In this document: piece by piece, positions 43,780-51,403 of the stretch
Position numbering within the stretch: position 1 is the stretch's first letter
Layout: the number at the start of each line of letters is the position of its first letter
From: JAXLVB01 sp046329195
Lineage (GTDB): Bacteria; Bacteroidota; Bacteroidia; Cytophagales; Spirosomataceae
Assembly (NCBI GenBank): GCA_046329195.1
Contig: JAXLVB010000001.1
Span: 62,001 to 126,000, forward strand
Length of the DNA: 64,000 nucleotides
Reading direction: 5' to 3'
Notes under the pieces: generated by a model
The model's database searches: none
The model's input: the letters and a program-made list of their open reading frames with translations, nothing else
Told to the model about the DNA's origin: nothing
Translations under genes and position numbers: made by a program

Positions 43780-45411
43780 ATGAAAAAAATATCACTATTA
43801 CTTCTTTCCATTGTCTTAATTCAAACTTCTTGTAAAGATGTTTTGAATGAGTACAACCCAAGTGGAACTACCGCCGAAGCTACGTACACCACCCCTGCTG
43901 GTTTTGAATCACTCGTCAATGCAGCTTATTCTTATCAGCGCTGGTGGTATGGAAAAGAAGAAGGTTACAATATTACTGAGTTAGGTACTGATATTTGGAT
44001 GAGTGCCGCAGGTGATGTATGGCCTGATTTATCTCAATATACCAACTTAGAAGGTACCAATTCTGCTTTATCAGCGGAGTGGTCGGCACTCTATGCAGGG
44101 GTGAATCTATGTAATGCTGGAATCAATGGGGTTGGGCAATCAGGGCTTACAACGGCCCTAAAGACTCAACGTGAAGCTGAATTACGTTTTTTACGAGCTT
44201 TTTATTATTGGCATATTGTCGAAACTTGGGGTGGCGTACACTTTACCTTAGAAGAAACCAAGGGTATTGCTTCTACTGCAAACAAAACCCCTGTAGAAAC
44301 ATTCTACAAGCAGATTATCGAAGATTTGCAGTTTGCCACGAAAAACCTTGCCAATACCACATCCGACTACGGCCGTGTAACACGACCAGCAGCAATGGCA
44401 TTTTTAGCAAGAATTTACTTAACCCGAGGCATGAATGCCGAAGCTAGCAATATGGCCAATGCTGTCATTAATGGTAATTTTGGATATAAACTTGAGTCCA
44501 ATTATGCTAATCTTTGGTCTATGAGCAATAACCAAAACAAGGAAATATTGTATGCTGTCAACTACGCCTCTAATCTGACTCTCAATGACTTATTCAATGC
44601 TGCAACCAATCCAACTGGGCATTCAAGAGGCAGTAATAACGGGCACTTACACTTTTTGATGAAATACGACAACTTGCCTGGAATGCTTAGAGATATTCAG
44701 TATGGCCGGCCATTTAATAGATATATGCCTACCCGTTTTCTGTTAGACCTTTATGGTGATGCGGATGCTCGCTATGATGGCTCCTTTATGGAGTTATGGA
44801 AAGCTAATTCTACCTCAAGACCGCAAGGCATGAACTTAGGAGACACCGCCGTAGTAGCAACCCGAAAAGCATTTACTCGCCCTGCTGGTCGTGTGTACCA
44901 AGTCTATGATAGAAATGCTATTTACAATACCAATGGTACTATCAAAAACAACTTGGTTTACCCAACACTCACCAAACACATGGATCCTACTCGGTCTAGT
45001 GCTAACGAAGCCCAAAGTGCAAAGGATGTATTTGTCATTCGATTAGCCGAAGTATATTTGATTGCAGCTGAGGCACAAATGAAACTTGGTAAACTTGATT
45101 CAGCCGCAATCAATATCAATGTGGTTCGAACAAGAGCCGCCAAGTCGGGTAGAGTAGCTGAAATGCAAATCAAGTCATCCCAAGTAACTCTTGATTTTAT
45201 CTTAGATGAAAGGGCCCGTGAATTTGCAGGCGAACAAATACGGTGGTTCGACTTAAAACGCACAGGTAAATTAGCCGAGCGCATCAAGGCTTACAACCCC
45301 GATATCGCTGATAAAATCAAAGATTACCATTTGATAAGACCCATCCCCCGAACCCAGCTTGATGCGGTTACTAACAGAGATCAATTTACCCAAAACCCTG
45401 GTTATCAATAG
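43780..45411 (+). CDS. susD: SusD/RagB-family glycan-binding lipoprotein (PUL2)
   Basis: The 543-residue protein has a lipoprotein signal (LIQTSC, Cys at residue 18) and SusD motifs: TLKTQREAELRFLRAFYYWH-type helix near 125-145, TWGGVHFTLEETKG, RPAAMAFLARIYLTRGMN, VIRLAEVYLIAAEAQMKLGK, LDFILDERAREFAGEQIRWF and the terminal IPRTQLDAVTNRDQFTQNPG. It binds the glycan at the surface and gates the preceding SusC. Two MITE-like repeats follow the gene rather than further PUL genes; the catabolic operon begins about 770 bp downstream. Confidence 0.96.
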   Translation: MKKISLLLLSIVLIQTSCKDVLNEYNPSGTTAEATYTTPAGFESLVNAAYSYQRWWYGKEEGYNITELGTDIWMSAAGDVWPDLSQYTNLEGTNSALSAEWSALYAGVNLCNAGINGVGQSGLTTALKTQREAELRFLRAFYYWHIVETWGGVHFTLEETKGIASTANKTPVETFYKQIIEDLQFATKNLANTTSDYGRVTRPAAMAFLARIYLTRGMNAEASNMANAVINGNFGYKLESNYANLWSMSNNQNKEILYAVNYASNLTLNDLFNAATNPTGHSRGSNNGHLHFLMKYDNLPGMLRDIQYGRPFNRYMPTRFLLDLYGDADARYDGSFMELWKANSTSRPQGMNLGDTAVVATRKAFTRPAGRVYQVYDRNAIYNTNGTIKNNLVYPTLTKHMDPTRSSANEAQSAKDVFVIRLAEVYLIAAEAQMKLGKLDSAAININVVRTRAAKSGRVAEMQIKSSQVTLDFILDERAREFAGEQIRWFDLKRTGKLAERIKAYNPDIADKIKDYHLIRPIPRTQLDAVTNRDQFTQNPGYQ

Positions 45412-45437
45412 AAACTTGAGTTCTTAAAAAGTTCAAC

Positions 45438-45566
45438 CTGATTGCTGGATAATACGAAGACTGCAAATACAGAAGGCTCAAGCGAGGGTACTTGAACTAG
45501 GCAGTAGGGGCGTGTGGCTTACACCCCGCCCAATCGGAGCCAATTTAAATTTTGTCCAGCAATCAG
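45438..45566. repeat. MITE-like element, copy 2 (inverted relative to copy 1)
   Basis: The element begins CTGATTGCTGGA and ends TCCAGCAATCAG. Its interior, read on the minus strand, matches the copy at 45-174 over most of its length (GGCTCCGATTGGGCG; CCTCGCTTGAGCCTTC). It is slightly shorter and more degenerate at the left inner end (GGATAATACGAAG). Confidence 0.8.
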
Positions 45567-45599
45567 AAATTCAATATACCAAAGAGTAAATTACTGAAC

Positions 45600-45744
45600 G
45601 GGTCTGTCTCAAAAGTATTTAAAATCAAATATTATTTGGCATTCACCTAATCACTAATCCTTTTCTATCCTGAAAAGGGTTAGAGGATGAGGTGAATACG
45701 CTACCAAATTTTATTTTACTGGCATTTGCTTTTGAGACAGCCTC
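45600..45744. repeat. 145-bp hairpin MITE-like element with GTCTGTCTCAAAAG-type ends
   Basis: The ends at 45600-45615 and 45729-45744 are inverted repeats matching 14 of 16 bases (CTGTCTCAAAAG core). The interior is itself a long imperfect palindrome (ATTCACCTAATCACTAATCC against AGAGGATGAGGTGAAT), so the whole element folds on itself. The GAGGCTGTCTCAAAAG type of end resembles insertion-sequence termini, so this may be a non-autonomous derivative. No transposase is present, and no gene lies between 45412 and 46176. Confidence 0.65.
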
Positions 45745-46070
45745 GTTTTTATAATTATTTTTAAAGCTCCTATTTCCTGTACTAATAGCCAGACATGCCC
45801 CTATTCCGTGGCCAAATCTAACGATAGCCCCAAAAATCAAACATTCAAAAACTTTTACTGACACCAGCATTCGTAACAGAAACCGTTAACCAGCCGTTTT
45901 GCCTCTCTCTAACAACGTTGAGCTTGCTATCTTATCACTTGATAAGCAATTACTTATTCTATTGCATTGTAATTGGTTGATTGATAAACTATTTTTGGAT
46001 TTTACATTCTTGAATTGTCATTAAAGCAGTAAAATCTCGAAATAAGATAAAAAGTAAGGCTCGAAAATAT

Positions 46071-46094
46071 TTTTCATTTTCTTTCATTTTCTTT
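46071..46094 (-). promoter_or_regulatory. A-rich direct-repeat operator candidate, deoR promoter
   Basis: On the minus strand the site reads AAAGAAAATGAAAGAAAATG, again two GAAAATGAAA units 10 bp apart, closely matching 33979 and 40579. A -7-like TATCTTTA lies at 46119-46126. Presence at the regulator's own gene suggests autoregulation. Confidence 0.5.
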
Positions 46095-46141
46095 TTATTT
46101 TTTTTATTTTGTTTTGTTTATCTTTACGGCAAGAAATGACA

Positions 46142-46165
46142 ATTTAATACAGTCTTGTATTAAAT
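46142..46165. promoter_or_regulatory. Palindrome in the deoR leader
   Basis: ATTTAATAC and GTATTAAAT are perfect 9-base arms around 6 bases, between the possible -7 box and the DeoR start. It is a second candidate operator or a leader hairpin. Confidence 0.4.
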
Positions 46166-46176
46166 CATTTCAATTT

Positions 46177-46944
46177 ATGTTACCAAACCAACGAAGAGAA
46201 AAAATTTTGGAGCTGCTAAAGGAAGACGGCTCAGCTAAAGTGGTCGATTTGGCACGATTGTTTAAAGTCACGGAGGTGACCATTAGGCAAGACCTCGAAA
46301 AACTTGAGGCTGAGGATCTCATAATTAAAGAGCATGGCGGAGCCTACCTAAAAAACGTTGAAGACCAAGTGAAAAACTTTTCACTGGTACATCAAGAAAA
46401 CCTGGACAAAAAAGAAGCTATCGCCCTAAAATGTATGGAGTTTATCGAAGACGGCGACACTATTATCTTGGATTCGGGTAGTACTACTACCGAAATAGCC
46501 AAGAAAATAAAAGCGTCGGGCATTAAAAACCTTACGGTAATCACTAATGCTCTCAATATCGCCTTGATGCTTGGTACTGGTCTAAACATTGAGGTAATCA
46601 TGACGGGCGGAGAATTTAAACCACCAACCCTTTCGCTAACTGGACAGAAAGCGGCAGATTTTTTCAAGGGCTTGAATGTTCAGAAACTGTTTTTGGCCAC
46701 GGCCGGAATTTCGCTTAAATCGGGACTCACTTACCCTTCTATCAGTGATTTGGTCGTAAAAAAAGCTATGATTGACTCAGCGGATGTTACCTATCTGGTT
46801 GCAGACAGCACCAAGATTGGCAAAAGTGCCTTGGCAAGTCTGGGGGCTTTGGGTTTGATTGATTACATCATCACCGACTCTGGCATCGAAGAAAAACACA
46901 AGGAGGTTTTTAGAGACAATGAAATCGAAGTGATAATAGCTTGA
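46177..46944 (+). CDS. DeoR-family transcriptional regulator of the sugar operon
   Basis: The 255-residue protein starts at ATG 46177 with the DeoR helix-turn-helix (LPNQRREKILELLKEDGSAK, ARLFKVTEVTIRQDLEKLE, then LIIKEHGGAYL). The DeoR sensor domain follows (~75-235), with DGDTIILDSGSTTTEIAKKI binding a sugar phosphate and the C-terminal SALASLGALGLIDYIITDSG. The longer frame to 46114 (TTG) crosses the promoter and is rejected. It would respond to a phosphorylated intermediate of the operon it heads, and perhaps also control PUL2 and the nucleoside-hydrolase-like array through the shared sites. The isomerase gene follows 69 bp later across a repeat. Confidence 0.92.
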   Translation: MLPNQRREKILELLKEDGSAKVVDLARLFKVTEVTIRQDLEKLEAEDLIIKEHGGAYLKNVEDQVKNFSLVHQENLDKKEAIALKCMEFIEDGDTIILDSGSTTTEIAKKIKASGIKNLTVITNALNIALMLGTGLNIEVIMTGGEFKPPTLSLTGQKAADFFKGLNVQKLFLATAGISLKSGLTYPSISDLVVKKAMIDSADVTYLVADSTKIGKSALASLGALGLIDYIITDSGIEEKHKEVFRDNEIEVIIA

Positions 46945-47009
46945 TTTGGGATTTACGATTATTTGTTGAGAATCCTAAAATCGTCATTCGTAAATCTTAA
47001 ATCGTAAAC
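46943..47009 (+). repeat. 'gatttacgattt' palindromic repeat between deoR and the isomerase gene
   Basis: GATTTGGGATTTACGATT on the left faces AATCGTCATTCGTAAATCTT and AAATCGTAAAC on the right, forming an imperfect hairpin. Relatives occur at 50864, 54467 and 56220. Confidence 0.7.
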
Positions 47010-47013
47010 TAAA

Positions 47014-48408
47014 ATGACACTTGGCGTAATCATCGGGAACCGAGATTTTTTTCCTGACAGTTTGGTAGAAAAAGCAAGAACCGAAATCATTGAGGTCTTT
47101 GCTAACTTGAACCTAAAACCGATTCTATTAGAAACGACTGATTCGAAGTTAGGTGGGGTAGAAACCTTTAAAGACGCACAAAAATGTGCCGAATTGTTCA
47201 AAAAACACCGTGAAGAGATTGCGGGTGTTTTGGTGCTTCTACCCAACTTCGGCGATGAAAAAGGCGTGGCCGATACGCTCAAATTATCAGGATTGAATGT
47301 ACCCGTCTTGGTTCAAGCCTATCCCGACGACCTCAGTAAAATGAATGTCGTCAATCGCCGTGATTCTTGGTGCGGTAAGATTTCGGTTTGTAATAACCTC
47401 TATCAATACGGCATCAAGTACTCGCTTACTAGTCAGCACGTTAGCTTACCTTCTTCGCCTGAATTTCAAAGAGATTTGTTAGACTTCATGGCAGTTTGTA
47501 GAGTGGTTAAGGGCTTGAAAAACGTCAGAATCGGTGCCATTGGTGCAAGGCCAGGGGCATTCAATACGGTACGTTATTCTGAGAAAATCTTGCAAAGAAA
47601 CGGCATCACCGTAACTACTTTCGATTTATCCGAAATACTGGGTAGGGCCAATAAACTAACAGCCGATGATGCCGTAGTAAAACAACACATCGAATCAATC
47701 AATGCCTATGCTCCCAAAGGGAAAACACCTAACGAAGCCATGCTTCAGATTGCCAAACTCGATGTGATTTTGAAGCAAATCATGGACGAAAATGCCTTGG
47801 ATGCCACGGCTATTCAATGCTGGACTTCGCTCCAACAAAACTATGGTTGCAATGTCTGTACAAGCATGAGTATTATGTCCGAAAACATGCTTCCAAGTGC
47901 TTGCGAAGTGGATGTAACAGGAACTTTGAGTATGTACGCCATGCAGTTGGCATCTGGTTCACCGAGTGCTTTGGTAGATTGGAATAACAACTACGCCGAT
48001 GACGAAAACAAGTGTGTGTTGTTCCACTGTGGCAACTGGGCAAAATCATTCTTGCCTGATATTCAGATTTCAAACGCTCCGATTCTCGGCACGAGTGTAG
48101 GGGTAGAAAATACCTATGGTGCCTTAGATGGCCGTACGCCAGCTATGCCGCTTACTTATGGCCGCATCAGCACCGATGACCCAAAAGGTATCATCAAAGC
48201 ATACATCGGCGAAGGCGAACTAACGAACGACCCTCTTAACACTTTCGGCAATCGTGCCGTAGCGCAAATACCTGATTTGCAAGGCTTAATGAAGTACGTT
48301 TGTCGAAATGGTTTTGAGCATCACGTGGTGATGAACGCTTCAAAAACCGCTTCTATTTTGGAAGAAGCACTTGGGAATTATATGGGCTGGGAAGTTTATA
48401 CACATTAA
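47014..48408 (+). CDS. L-fucose/L-arabinose isomerase-family protein
   Basis: The 464-residue cytoplasmic protein belongs to the FucI/AraA fold. Its first ~170 residues are the N-terminal alpha/beta domain (TLGVIIGNRDFFPDSLVEKA; EEIAGVLVLLPNFGDEKGVA). The middle (CWTSLQQNYGCNVCTSMSIM, SENMLPSACEVDVTGTLSMY) supplies the Glu/Asp metal ligands. VLFHCGNWAKSF near 345 supplies the His. It converts an aldose to the ketose that the FGGY kinase at 55551 phosphorylates. It heads the structural genes of the operon. Known relatives handle L-fucose, D-arabinose and L-arabinose, but this branch could take another pentose or deoxysugar; apiose is one candidate I consider. Confidence 0.85.
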   Translation: MTLGVIIGNRDFFPDSLVEKARTEIIEVFANLNLKPILLETTDSKLGGVETFKDAQKCAELFKKHREEIAGVLVLLPNFGDEKGVADTLKLSGLNVPVLVQAYPDDLSKMNVVNRRDSWCGKISVCNNLYQYGIKYSLTSQHVSLPSSPEFQRDLLDFMAVCRVVKGLKNVRIGAIGARPGAFNTVRYSEKILQRNGITVTTFDLSEILGRANKLTADDAVVKQHIESINAYAPKGKTPNEAMLQIAKLDVILKQIMDENALDATAIQCWTSLQQNYGCNVCTSMSIMSENMLPSACEVDVTGTLSMYAMQLASGSPSALVDWNNNYADDENKCVLFHCGNWAKSFLPDIQISNAPILGTSVGVENTYGALDGRTPAMPLTYGRISTDDPKGIIKAYIGEGELTNDPLNTFGNRAVAQIPDLQGLMKYVCRNGFEHHVVMNASKTASILEEALGNYMGWEVYTH

Positions 48409-48420
48409 TGGATTGGCGAT

Positions 48421-48943
48421 TCAAGTTTCAGGACGCAGATGCTGTAAGCAATGCAGATTTACTAATCAGCGTTTATCTGCGGTTGAAAATCAGCGTAATC
48501 TGCGTCTCAATTTTCGCAACTTGTTGATTATTAAGAGAATGGATTCAAGTTTCAGGACGCAGATGACGCAGATGCTGTAAGCAACGCAGATTTACCAATC
48601 AGCATTTATCTGCGGTTGAAAATCAGCGCAATCTGCGTCCTAATTAACGCAACCAACTGATTATCAAGAGAATAAATTCAAGTTTCAGGACGCAGATGAC
48701 GCAGATGCTGTAAGCAACGCAGATTTACTAATCAGCATTCATCTGCGGTTGAAAATCAGCGCAATCTGCGTCTCAATTTTCACAACTCGCAGATTATTAA
48801 GAGAATGGATTCAAATTTCAGGACGCAGATGGCGCAGATGCTGCAAGCAACGCAGATTTACTAATCAGCGTTTATCTGCGGTTGAAAATCAGCGTAATCT
48901 GCGTCCCAATTAACGCAACTAACTGATTGTCAACAGGCGAACC
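48421..48943 (+). repeat. Four tandem copies of a palindromic ~133-bp repeat
   Basis: Copies start at 48421, 48545, 48678 and 48811. Each runs TTCAGGACGCAGATG..., then GCAGATTTACTAATCAGC, ATCTGCGGTTGAAAATCAGC and AATCTGCGTC, so every unit can fold as a long hairpin. The first copy lacks one GACGCAGAT unit, which explains its shorter spacing of 124. Fragments of the same family recur at 49381-49437 and 51344-51403. No gene lies in 48409-48995. Confidence 0.85.
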
Positions 48944-48995
48944 TCTAATGGATTGATGATTTGAGTTTCAAAACAAACAAAACACAGATTAAAAA

Positions 48996-49393
48996 ATGGT
49001 AGAAGAAGGAAAACATAAGGAGCTTACGGAACAAATTATTAAAGCATTTTATGATGTTTATAATGAATTGGGACACGGTTTTTTAGAAAAAGTTTACCAA
49101 AACTCTCTTTATCTCGAATTGAAATCAAGAGGTTTCAAAGTCGAAGCCCAAAAGCAAGTAAAAGTGTATTTTAAAGGGGTTGAAGTAGGCGAATATTATC
49201 CTGACCTTATCATCAATGACAGCGTAATTTTGGAATTGAAAGCGGCTGAGTGTATCGTACTTGATTTTGAAAATCAGATTCTAAACTATTTGAGAGCCAC
49301 TAATAAGTAGGATTACTTTTAAATTTTGGACCAAAACCTGAGATAAGAAGAAAAGTTTTTGCGAACACAAACAAAAAACTAAAATCTGTGTAA
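48996..49393 (+). pseudogene. Frameshifted GxxExxY-family protein (PDDEXK_3)
   Basis: The open frame 48996-49310 (104 codons) contains the family hallmark GHGFLEKVYQNSLYLELKSR and PDLIINDSVILELKAAE (nuclease-like D...ExK). It stops at a TAG just after LNYLRATNK, where the family normally continues. In another frame the continuation VGLLLNFGPKPEIRRKVFAN runs from 49307 to a stop at 49391-49393. A small deletion (about 4 bases if the ancestor read NKEVGLLL) explains this. The gene is embedded in repeats like those often found with this family. Function is unknown and it is probably inactive. Confidence 0.75.
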
Positions 49394-49437
49394 ATCTGAG
49401 TTTAAAAATCAGCGCTATCTGCGTCCCATTTTGTTGG
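49381..49437 (+). repeat. Degenerate copy of the 'atctgcgtc' repeat
   Basis: AAATCTGTGTAAATCTGAGT, then AAAATCAGCGCTATCTGCGT repeat the right half of the tandem units at 48421-48943. Confidence 0.5.
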
Positions 49438-49464
49438 CCACAAATTTTCACAGTTTACTCAAAT

Positions 49465-50268
49465 ATGGAAAATTTAAAAGAAAAATCAAAGAAGTACAGA
49501 CGTAAAATCCTCCAATACATCTTCAATGCCAAAGCTGGGCATACGGGTGGTAGCTTGTCGATTGTGGACATACTGAATGTACTTTATAACAGAATACTCA
49601 ACGTAAGTCCCGAAAACTGGGAGTCTCCACTTCGTGACCGTTACGTTCAGAGCAAAGGGCATTGTGTAGAAGCGCTTTATGTGGTTTTGGCCGATAAAGG
49701 ATTCTTCCCTGAAGAAGATTTATTAACGCTTTGCCAATACAACTCACCCTATATCGGGCATCCAACCAACTACATCAGAGGCATCGAACAAAACACAGGT
49801 GGGCTTGGTCATGGTTTGTCCATTTGTTCGGGTATGGCTTTGGCTGCTAAAAGAGATAATTCACCCGTAAAAGTTTACACCATCTTGGGTGATGGAGAAA
49901 TGGCCGAAGGTTCAAACTGGGAGGCCATGATGTTTGCAGCGCACTACAAATTGGATAATCTCTGTGCCATTCTTGACTATAACAAGTTACAAATCACTGC
50001 TCCAAACGCCGAAGTGATGGGTCTCGAACCCATTGACAAAAAGCTCGAAGCCTTTGGTTGGGCAGTAAAGCACGTAGATGGTCATACTATTGAAGAATTA
50101 ACCGAAACGCTAAGTGCATTACCCTTTGAAAAAGGAAAGCCATCCTTTGTAATTGCCCATACAGTTAAGGGAAAAGGGGTGAGCTATATGGAAAACTCTC
50201 TAAAATGGCACCATGGAGTGCCAACAAAAGAGCAGTATGAGCAAGCAATGACAGAATTGGCCCTCTAA
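49465..50268 (+). CDS. Transketolase N-terminal subunit (ThDP-binding)
   Basis: The 267-residue protein equals the first third of a full transketolase. AKAGHTGGSLSIVDILNVLY, RYVQSKGHCVEALYVVLADK and NTGGLGHGLSICSGMALAAK precede the thiamine-diphosphate motif GDGEMAEGSNWEAMMF...LDYN near 145-180, with GKGVSYMENSLKWHHGVPTK at the end. It works with the second subunit encoded 37 bp downstream. Split transketolases occur in specialised pathways, including apulose 4-phosphate cleavage, sulfoquinovose degradation and ordinary pentose-phosphate exchange in some bacteria. The kinase and isomerase in this operon favour a ketose-phosphate substrate. Confidence 0.93.
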   Translation: MENLKEKSKKYRRKILQYIFNAKAGHTGGSLSIVDILNVLYNRILNVSPENWESPLRDRYVQSKGHCVEALYVVLADKGFFPEEDLLTLCQYNSPYIGHPTNYIRGIEQNTGGLGHGLSICSGMALAAKRDNSPVKVYTILGDGEMAEGSNWEAMMFAAHYKLDNLCAILDYNKLQITAPNAEVMGLEPIDKKLEAFGWAVKHVDGHTIEELTETLSALPFEKGKPSFVIAHTVKGKGVSYMENSLKWHHGVPTKEQYEQAMTELAL

Positions 50269-50362
50269 CCCCGAAGGGGGAACTCGTTAAATTACGAAAT
50301 AAAATATGGAAAATGTAGAATCAAACTCAATAAAAAAAGCTCCCCCCTCGGGGGCGGGGGAG
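50269..50362 (+). repeat. CCCCGAAGGGGG-type repeat at the transketolase subunit junction
   Basis: CCCCGAAGGGGGAA at 50269 faces the inverted relative TCCCCCCTCGGGGGCGGGGG at 50341-50360. The second half lies inside the next gene, adding residues KAPPSGAGEA near its N-terminus. The family looks like the G/C-rich hairpins dispersed in Bacteroidota genomes. Confidence 0.6.
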
Positions 50363-51343
50363 GCTGCAAACCTCGAAATTTTCTCCTCAATCCTACAAAA
50401 CCTCGCTGAAAACGACCGAGAAATTTTTGTCGTAACCTCCGACTCACGTGGCTCTGGAAAGTTGGTTCCTTTTGGACAAAAATACCCCGAGCAAATCGTA
50501 GAAGTAGGTATTGCTGAACAAAACTTGGTGGGTATTGCTGCGGGTCTGGCAAGTATGGGCAAAAAAACCTTTGCCGTTTCGCCCGCTTGTTTTCTGACGG
50601 CGAGGTCGTTAGAGCAAATCAAAAATGACGTTTGTTATTCTGATAATCCTGTAAAACTGGTGGGTATTTCGGCTGGCGTAAGCTATGGGGCGTTAGGAAC
50701 AACACATCACAGCTTACATGATTATGCCGTGCTTAGAGCTATCAATAACATTACAATCGTGGCTCCTGCCGATAATTATGAAACGGAGGAAGCGATTAAG
50801 GCTGCCGCTTCATTTAACAAACCTATCTATTTACGTTTTGGGAAAAAAGTTATGCCCGCTTCAATTTACGATTTACGATTTACGAATGGAGAATCTAAAA
50901 ATAATCGTAAATCCGAAATCGTAAATCGTAAATTTCAATTTGGTAAAGGTAGAACTGTTCGACACGGCTCAGATTTAACTTTTATCGCCACAGGCGAAAC
51001 TGTTTTACCTGCTTTTGAAGCTGCTGAAAAATTATCAATTGAAAACTGCATAGACGCTACGGTAGTTAGTATGCACACTATCAAGCCTTTAGACACGGAA
51101 TTAATAGCCCATTTGGCAGAAAATGGAAGCCCAATAATCACGGTGGAAGAACATTCCATTTACGGAGGTTTGGGCGAAGCTGTGGGTTCATTCTTGATGC
51201 AAAATGGCTTTCATAATCGATTCAAAATCATTGGATTACCCGACGACCATACGGTTTCGGGTTCTCAAAACGAAATTTTTGAGCATTATGGGATTTCTGA
51301 AAAAGGGTTGGCTAAATTGGCATTAACTATTCTAAAAAATTAA
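50306..51343 (+). CDS. Transketolase C-terminal subunit, with repeat-derived insertions
   Basis: The 345-residue protein has the pyrimidine-binding domain of transketolase. FVVTSDSRGSGKLVPFGQKY and EVGIAEQNLVGIAAGLASMG include the catalytic Glu; GALGTTHHSLHDYAVLRAIN follows. The C-terminal domain runs from about 215 (GKGRTVRHGSDLTFIATGET; EEHSIYGGLGEAVGSFLMQN). Between the two domains, residues ~187-210 (YDLRFTNGESKNNRKSEIVN region) are translated from a 'gatttacgattt' palindrome that kept the frame. The N-terminus (residues ~11-20) also includes a GC-rich repeat. Both lie at domain borders or ends, where a loop can be tolerated. It pairs with the preceding subunit. Confidence 0.9.
   Translation: MENVESNSIKKAPPSGAGEAANLEIFSSILQNLAENDREIFVVTSDSRGSGKLVPFGQKYPEQIVEVGIAEQNLVGIAAGLASMGKKTFAVSPACFLTARSLEQIKNDVCYSDNPVKLVGISAGVSYGALGTTHHSLHDYAVLRAINNITIVAPADNYETEEAIKAAASFNKPIYLRFGKKVMPASIYDLRFTNGESKNNRKSEIVNRKFQFGKGRTVRHGSDLTFIATGETVLPAFEAAEKLSIENCIDATVVSMHTIKPLDTELIAHLAENGSPIITVEEHSIYGGLGEAVGSFLMQNGFHNRFKIIGLPDDHTVSGSQNEIFEHYGISEKGLAKLALTILKN
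50864..50934 (+). repeat. 'gatttacgattt' palindrome inside the transketolase gene
   Basis: The left arm AATTTACGATTTACGATTTA (50864 on) pairs with CGAAATCGTAAATCGTAAAT (to 50934), 19 of 21 positions matching. It is translated in frame with no stop codon. Confidence 0.8.
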
Positions 51344-51403
51344 GACGCAGATGACACAGACACTTCGTAACACAGATAAACGTAGATTTTTCAAATTCAT
51401 CAG
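51344..51403 (+). repeat. 'gacgcagat' repeat overlapping the start of the substrate-binding-protein gene
   Basis: GACGCAGATGACACAGACAC begins at the base after the transketolase stop and resembles the tandem units at 48421. It carries the ATG at 51351 used by the next gene. Confidence 0.6.

Noticed and set aside
45643..45870. 75-codon minus-strand frame downstream of susD
   Set aside because: It runs through the palindromic 145-bp element and has no recognisable motif or start signal.
48421..48943. Possible CRISPR array
   Set aside because: The units are ~133 bp, nearly identical throughout, and palindromic. There is no alternation of short repeats and unique spacers, and no cas gene is present.
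48996..49393. Intact small GxxExxY gene
   Set aside because: The C-terminal third of the family is found in another frame directly after the stop, so the 104-codon frame is a broken gene.
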